Below, piece after piece: positions 52,095-61,151 of a DNA stretch of 64,000 nucleotides. Position numbers and translations under genes: made by a program. Source of the stretch: Natrialba magadii ATCC 43099 (GTDB lineage: Archaea; Halobacteriota; Halobacteria; Halobacteriales; Natrialbaceae); the NCBI RefSeq assembly GCF_000025625.1, contig NC_013922.1, forward strand, positions 1,426,001 through 1,490,000, in the 5' to 3' direction. The notes below the pieces were generated by a model that had not been told where the DNA came from, searched no databases, and saw nothing but the letters and a program-made list of their open reading frames with translations. Numbering within the stretch: the first letter of the stretch is position 1; every line of letters starts with the position of its first letter.

Positions 52095-52499
52095 TCAGAC
52101 CTCGTCTCGATCCGTAAACGTATACCGCCGCGCAATCCGGCCGTCCTCGAGTTCGTGGAAATCCGCGAAGCCGAATTCGACGGACTCGCCGTGCTGGTCG
52201 CCTGAGAAACTACCGCGGACTGCCGCCGTGTTCGTCTGTTCGTCGACGACGACATCGTGGACCTCGTGGCTGCCGTTCTCGAGTGGGCGGCCCTCGAGGT
52301 AGAACTCGTGGAGGGCCTCGCGGCCGGTGATCGCGCCCTGTCCGGGGCGTTCGTAGCGGACATCCTCGGTGAACAGTTCGACGAGGTCGTCGTAGCGTTC
52401 GTCGTCGACGGTGTCGTAGTAGTCGTGGACGATGGTTTTGGTTTCTGGGCCGGAAGTTCTGTTGGTTCCCGCGGTAGCATCAGTCTCAGAGTCAACCAT
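52095..52499 (-). CDS. SnoaL/NTF2-like protein
   Basis: A 134-residue NTF2-fold protein. After a 20-residue polar lead, the domain starts IVHDYYDTVDDERYDDLVEL and continues FTEDVRYERPGQGAITGREA, ending VEFGFADFHELEDGRIARRY. It resembles the protein at 36577-36951 in layout. Family members include isomerases and cyclases; no catalytic acid can be singled out. ATG 52499 is followed by an acidic lead typical of haloarchaea. It marks the edge of the AT-rich island that begins upstream. Confidence 0.78.
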   Translation of the reverse strand: MVDSETDATAGTNRTSGPETKTIVHDYYDTVDDERYDDLVELFTEDVRYERPGQGAITGREALHEFYLEGRPLENGSHEVHDVVVDEQTNTAAVRGSFSGDQHGESVEFGFADFHELEDGRIARRYTFTDRDEV

Positions 52500-52655
52500 A
52501 CTAGTTATAGGCACTCGTTGATCTAATATATAGTGAAGACAAGGATACAGTCGGTTATAATGGTCACAACATGCCTGATTCAGAGACGGCAACAAACGTT
52601 ATTTGATCCAGACAATAGCCCACTACATTTAGATTCTGAAAGAAAACACACTGAT

Positions 52656-53156
52656 TTATTGTTCTTCTGAGTCACTCCTTCTATTGGGAATCTCATGGAG
52701 ATTTGGTAGGGATTCTCTTTGCTCAATCGACATTATACGCTCTTCATTTATGTCAATATGAATCCGATCAAAATCATTAGGTAGGGTACTACCTCCACGG
52801 ACTCGAGTACCAGTGTCACAACTAGTGTCACTAACACTGTCTGATACAAAATTAAGTATATATTCATTGCCACTACTTTCAACTAAATCCGTGCTGATTG
52901 AATCTGTCTCTTTATTGCAAAGTGTAATATCAAATGTGACAACGAACTCAGAATCATAAGATACTATGTGAATCCATTCATCTGGTGATTCACCATTCAT
53001 ATTCGTAAACTCAGTTGTTGAAACTGATAATGGCCTGTCATTTTCACCAGAACCATTATTCTCAGACCTAAGCACATTTCTCTGGCAACCAGAGAGGATC
53101 GAAATAATAGTGGATGCGCTTATTAAGTGCATTTTCCGTCGTGATATCTCGTTCAT
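52656..53156 (-). CDS. AT-rich Tat lipoprotein, unknown function
   Basis: A 166-residue protein. The N-terminus SRRKMHLISASTIISILSGC has twin arginines and a lipobox, indicating Tat export and lipid anchoring. The rest is Ser/Asp/Asn-rich with EWIHIVSYDSEFVVTFDITL and two cysteines (NK plus DTSCDTG) that might pair. It uses A/T-ending codons and lies in DNA much poorer in GC than the genome norm. No family is recognised. It probably came by transfer with the neighbouring mobile elements. Confidence 0.65.
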   Translation of the reverse strand: MNEISRRKMHLISASTIISILSGCQRNVLRSENNGSGENDRPLSVSTTEFTNMNGESPDEWIHIVSYDSEFVVTFDITLCNKETDSISTDLVESSGNEYILNFVSDSVSDTSCDTGTRVRGGSTLPNDFDRIHIDINEERIMSIEQRESLPNLHEIPNRRSDSEEQ

Positions 53157-53378
53157 ATATGCATAGATACTACTCTATGTGTGGTTATAATTTTGTCGGA
53201 CACATACATCATAATTGGGGACTTACAGGATAGAGTAATAGAATCTATCTTGACGGACGTTTCCAGGAATCCTTAGTATTAATTTCAATAAGTGTGCTAT
53301 TATAGAAATATTTTAAAGTTTGTGAATAAGTCATAGAACAATAACCGCTTCAAAGAGCAGGGAGAATGCTGTGATGGC
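53157..53378. other. AT-rich intergenic region
   Basis: About 220 bases of strongly AT-rich DNA between the lipoprotein and the decayed transposase gene. TATTATAGAAATATTTTAAAG (from 53298) may contain promoters. No gene is supported. Confidence 0.4.
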
Positions 53379-53572
53379 ATGCGCTCAGCGACCCTGCAAA
53401 ACAATCCTACGATAGAGTCGGGCTTCAATGCCGTGGAGACAGGGGTACTAGCGATGTCTGAGCATCTCCCCCTCGAACTTCTTGGAGAGTTCGACGTGTT
53501 CGCCCCGGAGAAGATGCGGCGAACACGAGACCACGGACCACCAGAGCTGATGCGTGGCTTTCTTGATTGCTA

Positions 53573-54627
53573 TAGTAGACGTTAGAAATAATCACTCATT
53601 TTTGGAAGCGACAGTTGGTCAAGAGCGGTATCGATTACCGTCGTGAGTTCGTCTAACGAGTCAAAGAATCGGTTGCTTAGAGCGTCTTGGAGCTGTCTCC
53701 AGCACTCTTCGACAGGATTGAGTTCCGGTGAATACGCAGGGAACGTGACGAAGGTGAGGTCGTCACGGGCCGCCAGGTCCGTGACGGCCGACGCCTGAAA
53801 ATACGGCGCTCCATCAAGCACGACGATCAGATCATCTTCGAACTCTTTGCATAATACGAGAATGAAATGTTTTGCGTGATCGGCGGTGACGTACTCGGTG
53901 AATCGTGAGAAAAAGCGTTCGCCGTCTTCGGTGACCGCGCCGAGCAGACACGTCCAGTCGCGTTGGCCAGAGAGTTCGACGCTCGGCCGCGTGCCGCGAG
54001 GAAACCACGCGGCACGCGGCTCGACCTGCACCGATTTCTTGGTTTGATCGATACAGACTATTTTGGCGTCCATCTCCGATCGCTTTTTTTGATCTCGTCG
54101 TGGAATTCTTCTCGGTCGGATTCTTCGGCTTCGGCGGCTGTGCGGCGAGGTTTTTGATAACTGAGTCCAGCTTCTTTCAAGAGCCGCCGGCAACTCGGAT
54201 AGGAGTACTCGACGCCGTAGGTTTCTTCCAGAAACTCTTGGACGAGCGCCGGCGTCCACGCCGGCGCGTCCATCCCAACCTCTTCGGGCGGTTCGTGAAC
54301 GGTTTGTTCGAACTCTTCTTGCTGTGATTTTGAGAGCTTTCGTTTTCTCCCGGTTCGATGAGCATCAGAGACGGCTTGCTCAAGCGGCTCGTCCGTATCA
54401 AGTCGCATCAGCCAACTGTAGATCGTTCTTCGACCGGTGTCGTGCCACTCTGCAAGTTCGGTTTGCGTCACACCGCTCTTGTACGCAATCGCCGCTAACA
54501 ACCGTTGTGTCGGCTTGTTTCCCTCGACATTGTCGAGGGCATCTTGGAGTTCTTCGACGGAGATCTCGTCGAGATGGTCCATTTATTATAACAACAATTT
54601 CTGAGCGGAAAGTTCTAACGATTACTA
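53573..54627 (-). mobile_element. IS630-type insertion sequence, apparently complete
   Basis: An element of about 1055 bp. The left end reads TAGTAGACGTTAGAA and the reverse complement of the right end TAGTAATCGTTAGAA, 13 of 15 identical. TA dinucleotides flank both ends (53571-53572 and 54628-54629), the expected target duplication of IS630/Tc1-mariner elements. It carries one transposase in two overlapping frames. Removing it and one TA re-joins a single older transposase gene in the correct frame, which confirms the boundaries. Confidence 0.85.
53582..54582 (-). CDS. IS630-family transposase made by a predicted -1 frameshift
   Basis: Two overlapping frames. The first (54582 to 54058, 174 residues) holds the DNA-binding helix-turn-helix region (VTQTELAEWHDTGRRTIYSW) and ends at EIKKSDRRWTPK. 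The second reaches to 53582 and holds the DDE domain: Asp in VCIDQTKKSVQV, Asp in VVLDGAPYF and Glu in NPVEECW, with 34 residues between the last two (D34E, as in Tc1/mariner). The frames overlap at AAAAAAAG (the A7 run at 54084-54090), a -1 slippery site; slipping there joins the two into a protein of about 333 residues. All catalytic residues are intact, so it may be active. Confidence 0.85.
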
Positions 54628-55459
54628 TAGTATAAGGAGATTTACGGATTCAGCTCGTTGAGCAGGCCGCCCTAGTGATCAAGAGAAGTTTTGCAAGTAG
54701 GAAGCGATCGATTGAACTAGGGTTCGGGTACAACTGAATGCAAGACCAGTGCTGGCTTCTCGTAACTGGCAATACTAAGGTCAAGTATTAGCCGCAGCCT
54801 GCTCGACTTGACCCATTGAATTGATTCGACCGACATGAGGGGTGCCTGCAGACTAAGGTGCGTCAAAATGCTACGATTCCAAAGCTAACGAGTACTACCA
54901 GGGCTACGGCTGTACGGCCGTCTCGACCGAACAACAAATCCCGATTGACGCCGAATTCACCGAGAGCAAACAAGCCCCAGAAGGGACGGCGATGTGCGTC
55001 ACACGTGACGCGCTCGTTGTCAAGAAACAGATTTGAGTGGTCGGTGACAGCACCTGCGATACGCTCGACTAGCACGAACACCTGCTGGCCTCAAGGGTCG
55101 TGTCCACCATACAACGTGCGAAACACCGACGAGCCGAAAGACATTGAGTACAGGGTTGAAGATTGCATCGAAGAACACAGCGAGGATATCTAACTGAAAA
55201 ATCGACCCTATACGAGACGCACACCTGTCGTACGGGCGTTGAACGAACCAATGAATTAGTCAGGGACTGCGGTCTCAGGCGAACCCACGCCCGAGCACTA
55301 ATTCACGCTGTGTCTCTACCTCGCCGTCGCAATCACCAGCCCCACACGAATAAAAACAATTCAGGAAGTATGTGAATTCGGTGTGTTAAACCTTCTATGG
55401 CACTCCACCATAAATATAATAGGATAGAAATTATTATATACCCTGAAGGAAACTAGAAA

Positions 55460-56179
55460 TTGTATAAAATACATTCAAGAAGTATCATCATAGCATTGGT
55501 AATGATTATGAGTATAAGTTTAATAAGTATGTCTGGTGTAGCAGCACATGAACCGAAAATAAAAGAAGATATTGAAACAAGCAATGAATCTTCAGATGAG
55601 GTTATAAATTCCAGTAACTCTTCCGATCATGTCACTATATCCAGCGGCAACAAGTCAGATCTAGTAACTCCCAACGGAATCAATCAGTCAAATAGTTCAA
55701 ATTATACAGTTCACTCCCAAGAATACTCTGACAGTGATTTAACAGAGGATACTTCAAATCGTGGACACCAGGACCTATATAGCGAAGTTGAGGGTGAACG
55801 AGAAACTGATGGTCTTCAACTTGCTGCAGAAGGTGAAGGCCAGACACTTGTTGCGTTTAATGAAATACCTGATGAAGTTACCCTGACTTCAGAGATACAG
55901 TTTAGTGGGGCTAGTGTTTCTTTATCAGTACCCCCGGGAGTGGATTTTGAGCCAGATGGTTCTACGGCTACTGTAACCATGGTAATAGATGGTGATGAGT
56001 TTGATGAGGACGAGGATTGGCACAATATACAGCACACGTATTCAAACGTAGAGGCAAGTTCATATGTATCCATATATGGAATATCACAAGAAGATACAAT
56101 CACATTTGATTACGGTACAGAAGCAGTAACACTTAATCAGGAAGTTGGACAGGACTGTATAACAATCTGGTCCTGTTGA
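55460..56179 (+). CDS. AT-rich secreted protein, unknown function
   Basis: A 239-residue protein with a probable TTG start. The first 30 residues (MYKIHSRSIIIALVMIMSIS, ending ...SGVAAHEP) form a typical Sec signal peptide with cleavage after VAA; an ATG at 55502 would remove its basic start. A Ser/Asn/Asp-rich stretch with many N-x-S/T sites follows (residues 40-110), then a beta-rich domain (IPDEVTLTSEIQFSGASVSL, then VNVEASSYVSIYG-like strands) ending in QDCITIWSC, where the two Cys may pair. No family is recognised. Codon use is AT-rich, so it was probably acquired with the island. Confidence 0.6.
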   Translation: MYKIHSRSIIIALVMIMSISLISMSGVAAHEPKIKEDIETSNESSDEVINSSNSSDHVTISSGNKSDLVTPNGINQSNSSNYTVHSQEYSDSDLTEDTSNRGHQDLYSEVEGERETDGLQLAAEGEGQTLVAFNEIPDEVTLTSEIQFSGASVSLSVPPGVDFEPDGSTATVTMVIDGDEFDEDEDWHNIQHTYSNVEASSYVSIYGISQEDTITFDYGTEAVTLNQEVGQDCITIWSC

Positions 56180-56346
56180 ATTGACCATATAAACATTATT
56201 ACATACGATTTCACAATATTTATACTCCTTCATTTAGGTCGAGAACTGAAAACAGTCTCGGGTAGCGCGGTATCCTCTTCGGGCCGACCGCCTCCTAAGA
56301 TTGCACGAATGGCAATACACTTCAACGCGCCGCCCCCAGAGCCGGT

Positions 56347-57009
56347 ATGAGCACCCTTGCTGCTGACGCGGAGCAGTCTCTCGCCTCCGTCGTCGTCGTC
56401 GACTACGGGCTAGGGAACCTCCGAAGCGTGACGCGCGGACTGGAACGAGCGGGTGCCGACGTCGAGATTACCGACGATCCGGACGCGTTCGCCGACGCCG
56501 ACGGTGTCGTCCTTCCCGGCGTCGGCGCGTTCCGAGAGGGCGTCGAGAACGCCGATCCGATTCGCGAGGACCTCCTCGCCGTCGCTGAACGCGGCCAGCC
56601 GCTGTTCGGCATCTGCCTCGGTATGCAGATGCTCCTGACCGCAAGTGAGGAAGGGACGACCGACGGCGAATCGGCCGTCGAAGGACTCGACCGCATCCCC
56701 GGGACGAACGTCCGCTTCGACGACGGACAGAAGGTTCCACACATGGGCTGGAACGAACTGACCGTCGAGCGCGACCACCCGCTGATTGAGGGCGTCGATG
56801 GAGAGTACGCCTACTTCGTCCACTCTTACTACGCGGTCCCTGACGACGAGGCGAGCACGGTCGCGAGCACCGATTACGAGCGCGAGTTCCCCTCGATCGT
56901 CGCCAACGAGGCAGGGAACGTCTTCGGTACCCAGTTCCACCCAGAAAAGAGCGGTGAGACAGGGCTGCAGATTCTACGGAACTTCGTCAACATCTGCGCA
57001 GACGACTGA
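56347..57009 (+). CDS. hisH: Imidazole glycerol phosphate synthase glutaminase subunit
   Basis: A 220-residue class I glutamine amidotransferase. The nucleophile is Cys in FGICLGMQMLL (about residue 94), the catalytic His is in FGTQFHPEKSGETGL with the Glu two residues later, and VVVDYGLGNLRSV is the family start. It supplies ammonia to HisF for histidine biosynthesis. The ATG at 56347 is the first after a TATA-like region; the protein has about 10 extra residues at its N-terminus. No other his genes are adjacent, so haloarchaeal his genes are scattered here. Confidence 0.94.
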   Translation: MSTLAADAEQSLASVVVVDYGLGNLRSVTRGLERAGADVEITDDPDAFADADGVVLPGVGAFREGVENADPIREDLLAVAERGQPLFGICLGMQMLLTASEEGTTDGESAVEGLDRIPGTNVRFDDGQKVPHMGWNELTVERDHPLIEGVDGEYAYFVHSYYAVPDDEASTVASTDYEREFPSIVANEAGNVFGTQFHPEKSGETGLQILRNFVNICADD

Positions 57010-57089
57010 CGACGCGTCCGTTCAGTACGTCTCATCTCCGCGTCCGGTCACTACGCCTCGATACATCGCCACCTCATGTCGGCGACAGT

Positions 57090-57140
57090 CGACAGATGGC
57101 AAGTGGCAGATGACAGGTGGCAAGTGACAGATGACAGGTG
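57090..57140. repeat. Short tandem repeat upstream of a membrane protein gene
   Basis: Imperfect copies of GGCAAGTGACAGATGACAGG (about 20-24 bases) repeat two to three times between 57090 and 57140. The promoter of the next gene (CTTTAATCG, about 57147) follows directly. Confidence 0.6.
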
Positions 57141-57181
57141 GCAGCACTTTAATCGCACCCACAACATACTACACAGACGTC

Positions 57182-57733
57182 ATGGGACAACTCCAGCGCC
57201 AGATTAGCCTCGTTCTCGGCGCCGTCTTCGTCACCGTCTTTGGATTGACTGTCGTCGGCGAACTGCTCGCACTCGAGTCCGGCGTCTGGACCGGGACCGG
57301 TTCCGGAATGGAGACTGACGACGGCACGTCGCCTGGAGCGGCCGAACTCGACCCGATTGCCGTCGGCGGTGCTGCGCTCGTGTTGCTCGGGTCGGCTGCG
57401 TTCGTGCTCGCGGGCATCCGCGAATTTCTCAGCGTGGCCGGACGCGAGTTCAACTGGTGGCAGCTGATGAACTTCGGGTTTTGCGTGATGGCGCTTGGCT
57501 GGGTCGGACCGCTGGTGTCAGCGATTCAAACAGACGTTATGCCCGCGCTGATCCCGCTCGCGGTCGCCGTTGCGACGCTTGGGTTCGGACTCGTCCGACT
57601 CGGACGCGAGCAACCGGATGCGATCGCCGCTACCGATCCGTTCCCACTCGAGACGGCACTGACAGTCGTCGTTGGTGGGATACTGGTCATTTTCTCGATT
57701 ATGTACGTACAGCTGTTTTTCAGTCTTTACTGA
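57182..57733 (+). CDS. Membrane protein of unknown function
   Basis: A 183-residue protein beginning MGQLQRQISLVLGAVFVTVF, with four or five predicted membrane segments (about residues 8-28, 58-80, 92-112, 118-135, 158-180). The loop WWQLMNFGFCVMALGWVGPL is the most distinctive stretch. ATG 57182 is used because a TATA-like CTTTAATCG lies about 30 bases upstream, giving a leaderless transcript; an upstream start would run into the tandem repeat. No function is known. Confidence 0.65.
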   Translation: MGQLQRQISLVLGAVFVTVFGLTVVGELLALESGVWTGTGSGMETDDGTSPGAAELDPIAVGGAALVLLGSAAFVLAGIREFLSVAGREFNWWQLMNFGFCVMALGWVGPLVSAIQTDVMPALIPLAVAVATLGFGLVRLGREQPDAIAATDPFPLETALTVVVGGILVIFSIMYVQLFFSLY

Positions 57734-57868
57734 GGAGGGTGCTGTTGCTGTCACTTCCTGTCGAGTAACGGTCATCTCGCTATCGTGTCGCTACTGCGTG
57801 TCTACGCTCGAATACCCACGTTACGTCGTCGAGTATCCATGACAAAACGCAGGCACCACCACACGATA

Positions 57869-58225
57869 CTACAGCAACTCTCGAACTTCAGAATACCACA
57901 TATCGTGGTAATCGACGTGTCCAACCCGGCGCGCGATAGCGACGGCAAGGACGTGCCAGCAGAGATCCGTTGGATCGTCTGCATCGAGGTTGTACTCGCT
58001 GTCCTTGCAGGTACAGCCACCGTCCTCGACAATGTACTCGTCGTCGTAGCCGACGACGATCGTGAAATCGCGGTAGGCCTTGACTCGATTCTCCCCAACG
58101 GCCTCGATGGCCTGGACGCCGCGGTCACCGTGGAGGCGCGAGATCTGTTGAACGACGTCGGGAGTCAACTCACCCGCCTCCTCGAGTTGGGCCTGCCAGC
58201 GCTCGACGGGAGTCACGTCCGGCAC
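57869..58225 (-). CDS. SWIM zinc-finger protein
   Basis: A 118-residue protein. The SWIM motif is seen as CTCKDSEYNLDADDPTDLCW then H (CxC...CxH, residues about 70-95), ending in a short HVLAVAIARRV helix. The N-terminal half contains VVQQISRLHGDRGVQAIEAV and may be a helical platform. SWIM fingers bind DNA or proteins and occur in recombination mediators and transposases. Haloarchaeal stand-alone SWIM proteins are uncharacterised; one idea is a Shu/SWS1-like cofactor of RadA paralogues, which is inference. It stands divergent from Trm1. Confidence 0.82.
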   Translation of the reverse strand: MPDVTPVERWQAQLEEAGELTPDVVQQISRLHGDRGVQAIEAVGENRVKAYRDFTIVVGYDDEYIVEDGGCTCKDSEYNLDADDPTDLCWHVLAVAIARRVGHVDYHDMWYSEVRELL

Positions 58226-58338
58226 AGTCGTGACTGTGTGCCGGACTGTAAAATCGGTTTGGTTGTGCTCTTGTGATCGTCCCAGGCGCTCGATACCACG
58301 CCGCTTTTCGTCCGCTACCGACGAGAGATGAGGTAGAT

Positions 58339-59460
58339 ATGCGCGTCACTGAGGGTGGAGTCGAACTCGAGGTCCCGGGCGAGCAGACGGACGGGGTCGA
58401 GGAATCGGTCTTCTACAACCCGCGTCAGGAACTGAACCGGGATCTGACGATCGCGACGCTACGCGCCTACCGCGACCGCGAAGAGCGCGCGGAGTCCTAT
58501 CTCGACGCAATGACCGCAAGCGGCATTCGTGGCGTCCGGGCCGCCGCCGACGGCTGGGAGGTCACCTGCAGCGACGTGAACGAGGATGCAGTCGAACTCG
58601 CGCGATCGAATCTCGCACGCAACGACTGCGAGGGAACCGTCGAACACCGCAACGGCAACGCGCTCATGCACGAGCAAGTGTTCGACGTGATCGACCTCGA
58701 CCCCTACGGGACGCCGATGCCCTTCGCCGACGCCGCGTTCGCGAACTGCCGCGACCTGGTCTGTGTCACCGCAACCGACACGGCCCCGCTCTGTGGTGCC
58801 CACTTCAACAGCGGCGTCCGCTCCTACGCCGCCGTGCCGCGAAACACCGACTACCACGCCGAGATGGGTGTGCGCATCCTCCTCTCCGCACTCGCCCGCA
58901 GCGCCGCTCGCTTCGATGTCGGCGTCGAACCGATCCTCACCCACGCGACCAGCCACTACGTCCGAACGTACCTCGAACTCGAGCACAAGGCGACCTCGGC
59001 CGACGCGGCCGTCGACGAACTGGGCTACATCCACCACTGCGAGGACTGCCTCTACCGCGAACACGAGAACGGTTTGATCGCCGACCCGGTCGAGACGTGC
59101 CCACACTGCGACGGAAACCGAATGCTCACAGCGGGGCCGGTCTGGCTCGGCTCGATTCGCGACCCCGAGTTCGTCGCCGCGGTGCGCGAGGAAGTGTCCG
59201 CGCCCGACGAGTTCGGAACGGCCGAGAAGGCCCGCGAACTGTGTATCGAACTCGAGTCCGAACTCGACGAGCCGACTCACTACGACCAGCACAAACTCTG
59301 TCGCAACTGGGGGCTGCCGGCGAACGCGATGGACGACTTTCTTGCCGATCTGCGCGAGGCGGGTTACGAGGCCTCCCGGGCGCACTACGGCGGGACGACG
59401 TTCAAGACGGATGCGAGCGTCGACGAGATCCGCACAGCAACGGCAGACAATCTCGTCTGA
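58339..59460 (+). CDS. trm1: tRNA (guanine(26)-N2)-dimethyltransferase
   Basis: A 373-residue enzyme. It begins [20 protein letters not shown] and the AdoMet-binding core shows [15 protein letters not shown] and [16 protein letters not shown]; the catalytic motif is [11 protein letters not shown] (D-P-Y-G, about residue 120). A C-terminal zinc finger is present ([16 protein letters not shown], then CPHCDGN). It dimethylates G26 (or G10-type sites in some archaea) in tRNA. ATG 58339 is preferred as the conserved start; upstream in-frame codons look non-coding. Confidence 0.95.
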   Translation: MRVTEGGVELEVPGEQTDGVEESVFYNPRQELNRDLTIATLRAYRDREERAESYLDAMTASGIRGVRAAADGWEVTCSDVNEDAVELARSNLARNDCEGTVEHRNGNALMHEQVFDVIDLDPYGTPMPFADAAFANCRDLVCVTATDTAPLCGAHFNSGVRSYAAVPRNTDYHAEMGVRILLSALARSAARFDVGVEPILTHATSHYVRTYLELEHKATSADAAVDELGYIHHCEDCLYREHENGLIADPVETCPHCDGNRMLTAGPVWLGSIRDPEFVAAVREEVSAPDEFGTAEKARELCIELESELDEPTHYDQHKLCRNWGLPANAMDDFLADLREAGYEASRAHYGGTTFKTDASVDEIRTATADNLV

Positions 59461-59505
59461 GAGAGGGGCCGCCCGTATTTGGTCGTCCCCCACGTCTAGT
59501 CACCC

Positions 59506-60960
59506 GTGCTCGAACGCAGGGACGACCACATCGAAACCGGTAGGCGGATCGTTCGCCTCGCGCGCACCGAACAGCTGACGCTGCTGTCCGCCGGCGTCGC
59601 CTTCTACGGCTTCATCTCGCTCGTCCCACTCATGTTGTTGGCGCTCGGGATCGCCGCCTCGATCGGTGGTGACGCCCTTGTGAACCAGCTCACCGCCGGG
59701 GCCGGCGACGTACTCACGCCAGCAGCCCAGGAAGTCCTTGCAGAGACGATCGTTGACGACACCGGCCGGCAGAGTGCAACCGTCGTCGGCGCGCTTGGAC
59801 TCCTCTGGGGTGCAAGTCGCGTCCTGCGCGGTCTCGACCGCGCGTTCTCCGAGGTGTACGGCACCGCCGGCTCGAAATCGCTACTCGATACCTTCTGGGA
59901 CGCGATGGTCGTCTTTCTCGCCATTTCGGCCGGCCTCGCACTCGTCGGTGGACTCGAGTTGGTCATCCAGTTCGTGCCGGTCGTGCGGGCGATCGGGCCG
60001 CTTTTCATCCTGCTCGCGTTGTTCGTGATGTTCCTGCCGCTGTACATCGTCTTTCCGGGGAAGGACGTCGGGTTTCGAGAAGCGATTCCCGGTGCACTCC
60101 TGGCTGCCGTGGGCTGGCTCGCGCTCAGTCGTGCCTTCTCACTGTACGCAAACGTCGCGACCGGCTACGCGCTGTATGGTGCGCTCGGCGCGGTCTTTCT
60201 GGTGTTGATCTGGCTCTACGCCGGCGCGATCATCCTCATCTTCGGCGCGATCTGCAACGCCGTTCTTGCCGGCCGTGAAGTGGATCGGCAGCTACAAAGT
60301 CCCGGCGCTCGACAGGTTCAGACAGAAGCGATGACCGACGACGCCACGGGGGCCGACGAGGGGACGCCGACGGAGCGCTCGGAGTCGTCCGAACCGACCG
60401 ATCCGTCCGATCCGTCCGATCCGTCCGATCCGTCCGATCCGTCCGATCCGTCCGATCCGTCCGAACCGACTACCTCGGACGAACCGGGTGAGTCGAAGAC
60501 ACCGGACGCAGACGAGCGTGGACCGACTGAGACAGGGCGCACGAGGAGCACCGACCAGCGCCGACCCAGCGCCCGCACTCGAGACCGGTCGGACGATCCC
60601 GAAGTGCTCCGCGAGGAGATCGAGCGCCTGCGCGACCGCGTCGAGACCTTCGAGGAGAACGTCGAGCGTCGAACGGTCGAAAAGGAGTCACTCGAGAGCG
60701 AACTCAAACGCTACGTTCGCCGGCGGGTCCGTCACAGTCACGCCCACGGCTGGGGGCCGTACCTCGTGTTGCTTTATGGAACCGCGATGGCGATTGCGGC
60801 GTTTTACTTCCTCAGCGGTGGCTGGGCAATTCTGGCGATGTTCGTCGTCTGGACGTCGACGCTGGGTGTCTACCTGCTAATGGTGTTGTTCGGTGCCGGC
60901 ATGTCCGTGCTCGGGATTCCGGGGCGGCTTCGGAATCGGATTGGAGACTGGCGGTCCTAA
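59506..60960 (+). CDS. YihY/BrkB-type membrane protein with extended C-terminal region
   Basis: A 484-residue protein with GTG start. Residues 20-270 are the YihY/virulence factor BrkB domain with six helices; family marks are LLSAGVAFYGFISLVPLMLL, LLWGASRVLRGLDRAFSEVY and LYGALGAVFLVLIWLYAGAI. Next comes a low-complexity linker with eight DPS units encoded by a 9-bp repeat, a predicted coiled coil (LREEIERLRDRVETFEENVE) and two extra membrane helices (WGPYLVLLYGTAMAIAAFYF, then FVVWTSTLGVYLLMVLFGAG). Family members were once called ribonuclease BN in error; the real role is unknown. The extension may be specific to haloarchaea. Confidence 0.85.
   Translation: MLERRDDHIETGRRIVRLARTEQLTLLSAGVAFYGFISLVPLMLLALGIAASIGGDALVNQLTAGAGDVLTPAAQEVLAETIVDDTGRQSATVVGALGLLWGASRVLRGLDRAFSEVYGTAGSKSLLDTFWDAMVVFLAISAGLALVGGLELVIQFVPVVRAIGPLFILLALFVMFLPLYIVFPGKDVGFREAIPGALLAAVGWLALSRAFSLYANVATGYALYGALGAVFLVLIWLYAGAIILIFGAICNAVLAGREVDRQLQSPGARQVQTEAMTDDATGADEGTPTERSESSEPTDPSDPSDPSDPSDPSDPSDPSEPTTSDEPGESKTPDADERGPTETGRTRSTDQRRPSARTRDRSDDPEVLREEIERLRDRVETFEENVERRTVEKESLESELKRYVRRRVRHSHAHGWGPYLVLLYGTAMAIAAFYFLSGGWAILAMFVVWTSTLGVYLLMVLFGAGMSVLGIPGRLRNRIGDWRS
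60399..60462 (+). repeat. 9-bp in-frame tandem repeat (GATCCGTCC)
   Basis: About seven copies of GATCCGTCC encode (DPS)n in the linker of the BrkB-type protein. The unit is three codons long, so slippage only changes linker length. Confidence 0.85.
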
Positions 60961-61151
60961 TTCTGCAGTCAATTCCGACCCTCGCTGTTACGTACCTGTT
61001 ACGCACCTGTCACGCTCTAGCATAGAGTCCCGTCCGCAGCCATCAATCTGGACGCCACACATCCAGCACAACACAGCACACGCAGACAGTATGTTGTATT
61101 CAATCTAACTAATCGGTGCTTATAACAACGTGTTGGGTGTAGCGAGAGTCG

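Larger units (their letters stand above)
53379..55375 (+). pseudogene. Decayed DDE transposase gene, split by an IS630-type insertion
   Basis: Fragments of one haloarchaeal transposase can be followed across this span. 53379-53572 gives an intact N-terminus (SEHLPLELLGEFDVFAPEKM, then RRTRDHGPPELMRGFLDC). The frame resumes after the inserted element at 54630 with YKEIYG. Further on come LLDLTH-stop-IDSTD (the first catalytic Asp), ASKCYDSKANEYYQGYGCTA followed by IPIDAEFTESKQAPEGTAM and VTRDALVVKK, then NTDEPKDIEYRVEDCIEEHS and RTGVERTNELVRDCGLRRTH. In-frame stops and frame changes separate them. It is inactive. The family is an IS4/IS5-type DDE group, judged from memory of similar haloarchaeal transposases. 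Confidence 0.75.

Noticed and set aside
54863-55375. Separate small genes downstream of the IS630 element
   Set aside because: The fragments are colinear pieces of one decayed transposase (conserved segments in the expected order with stops and shifts between).
57869-58225. SWIM protein considered as part of a transposase
   Set aside because: It is short, has an intact motif, no DDE region and no inverted repeats around it.
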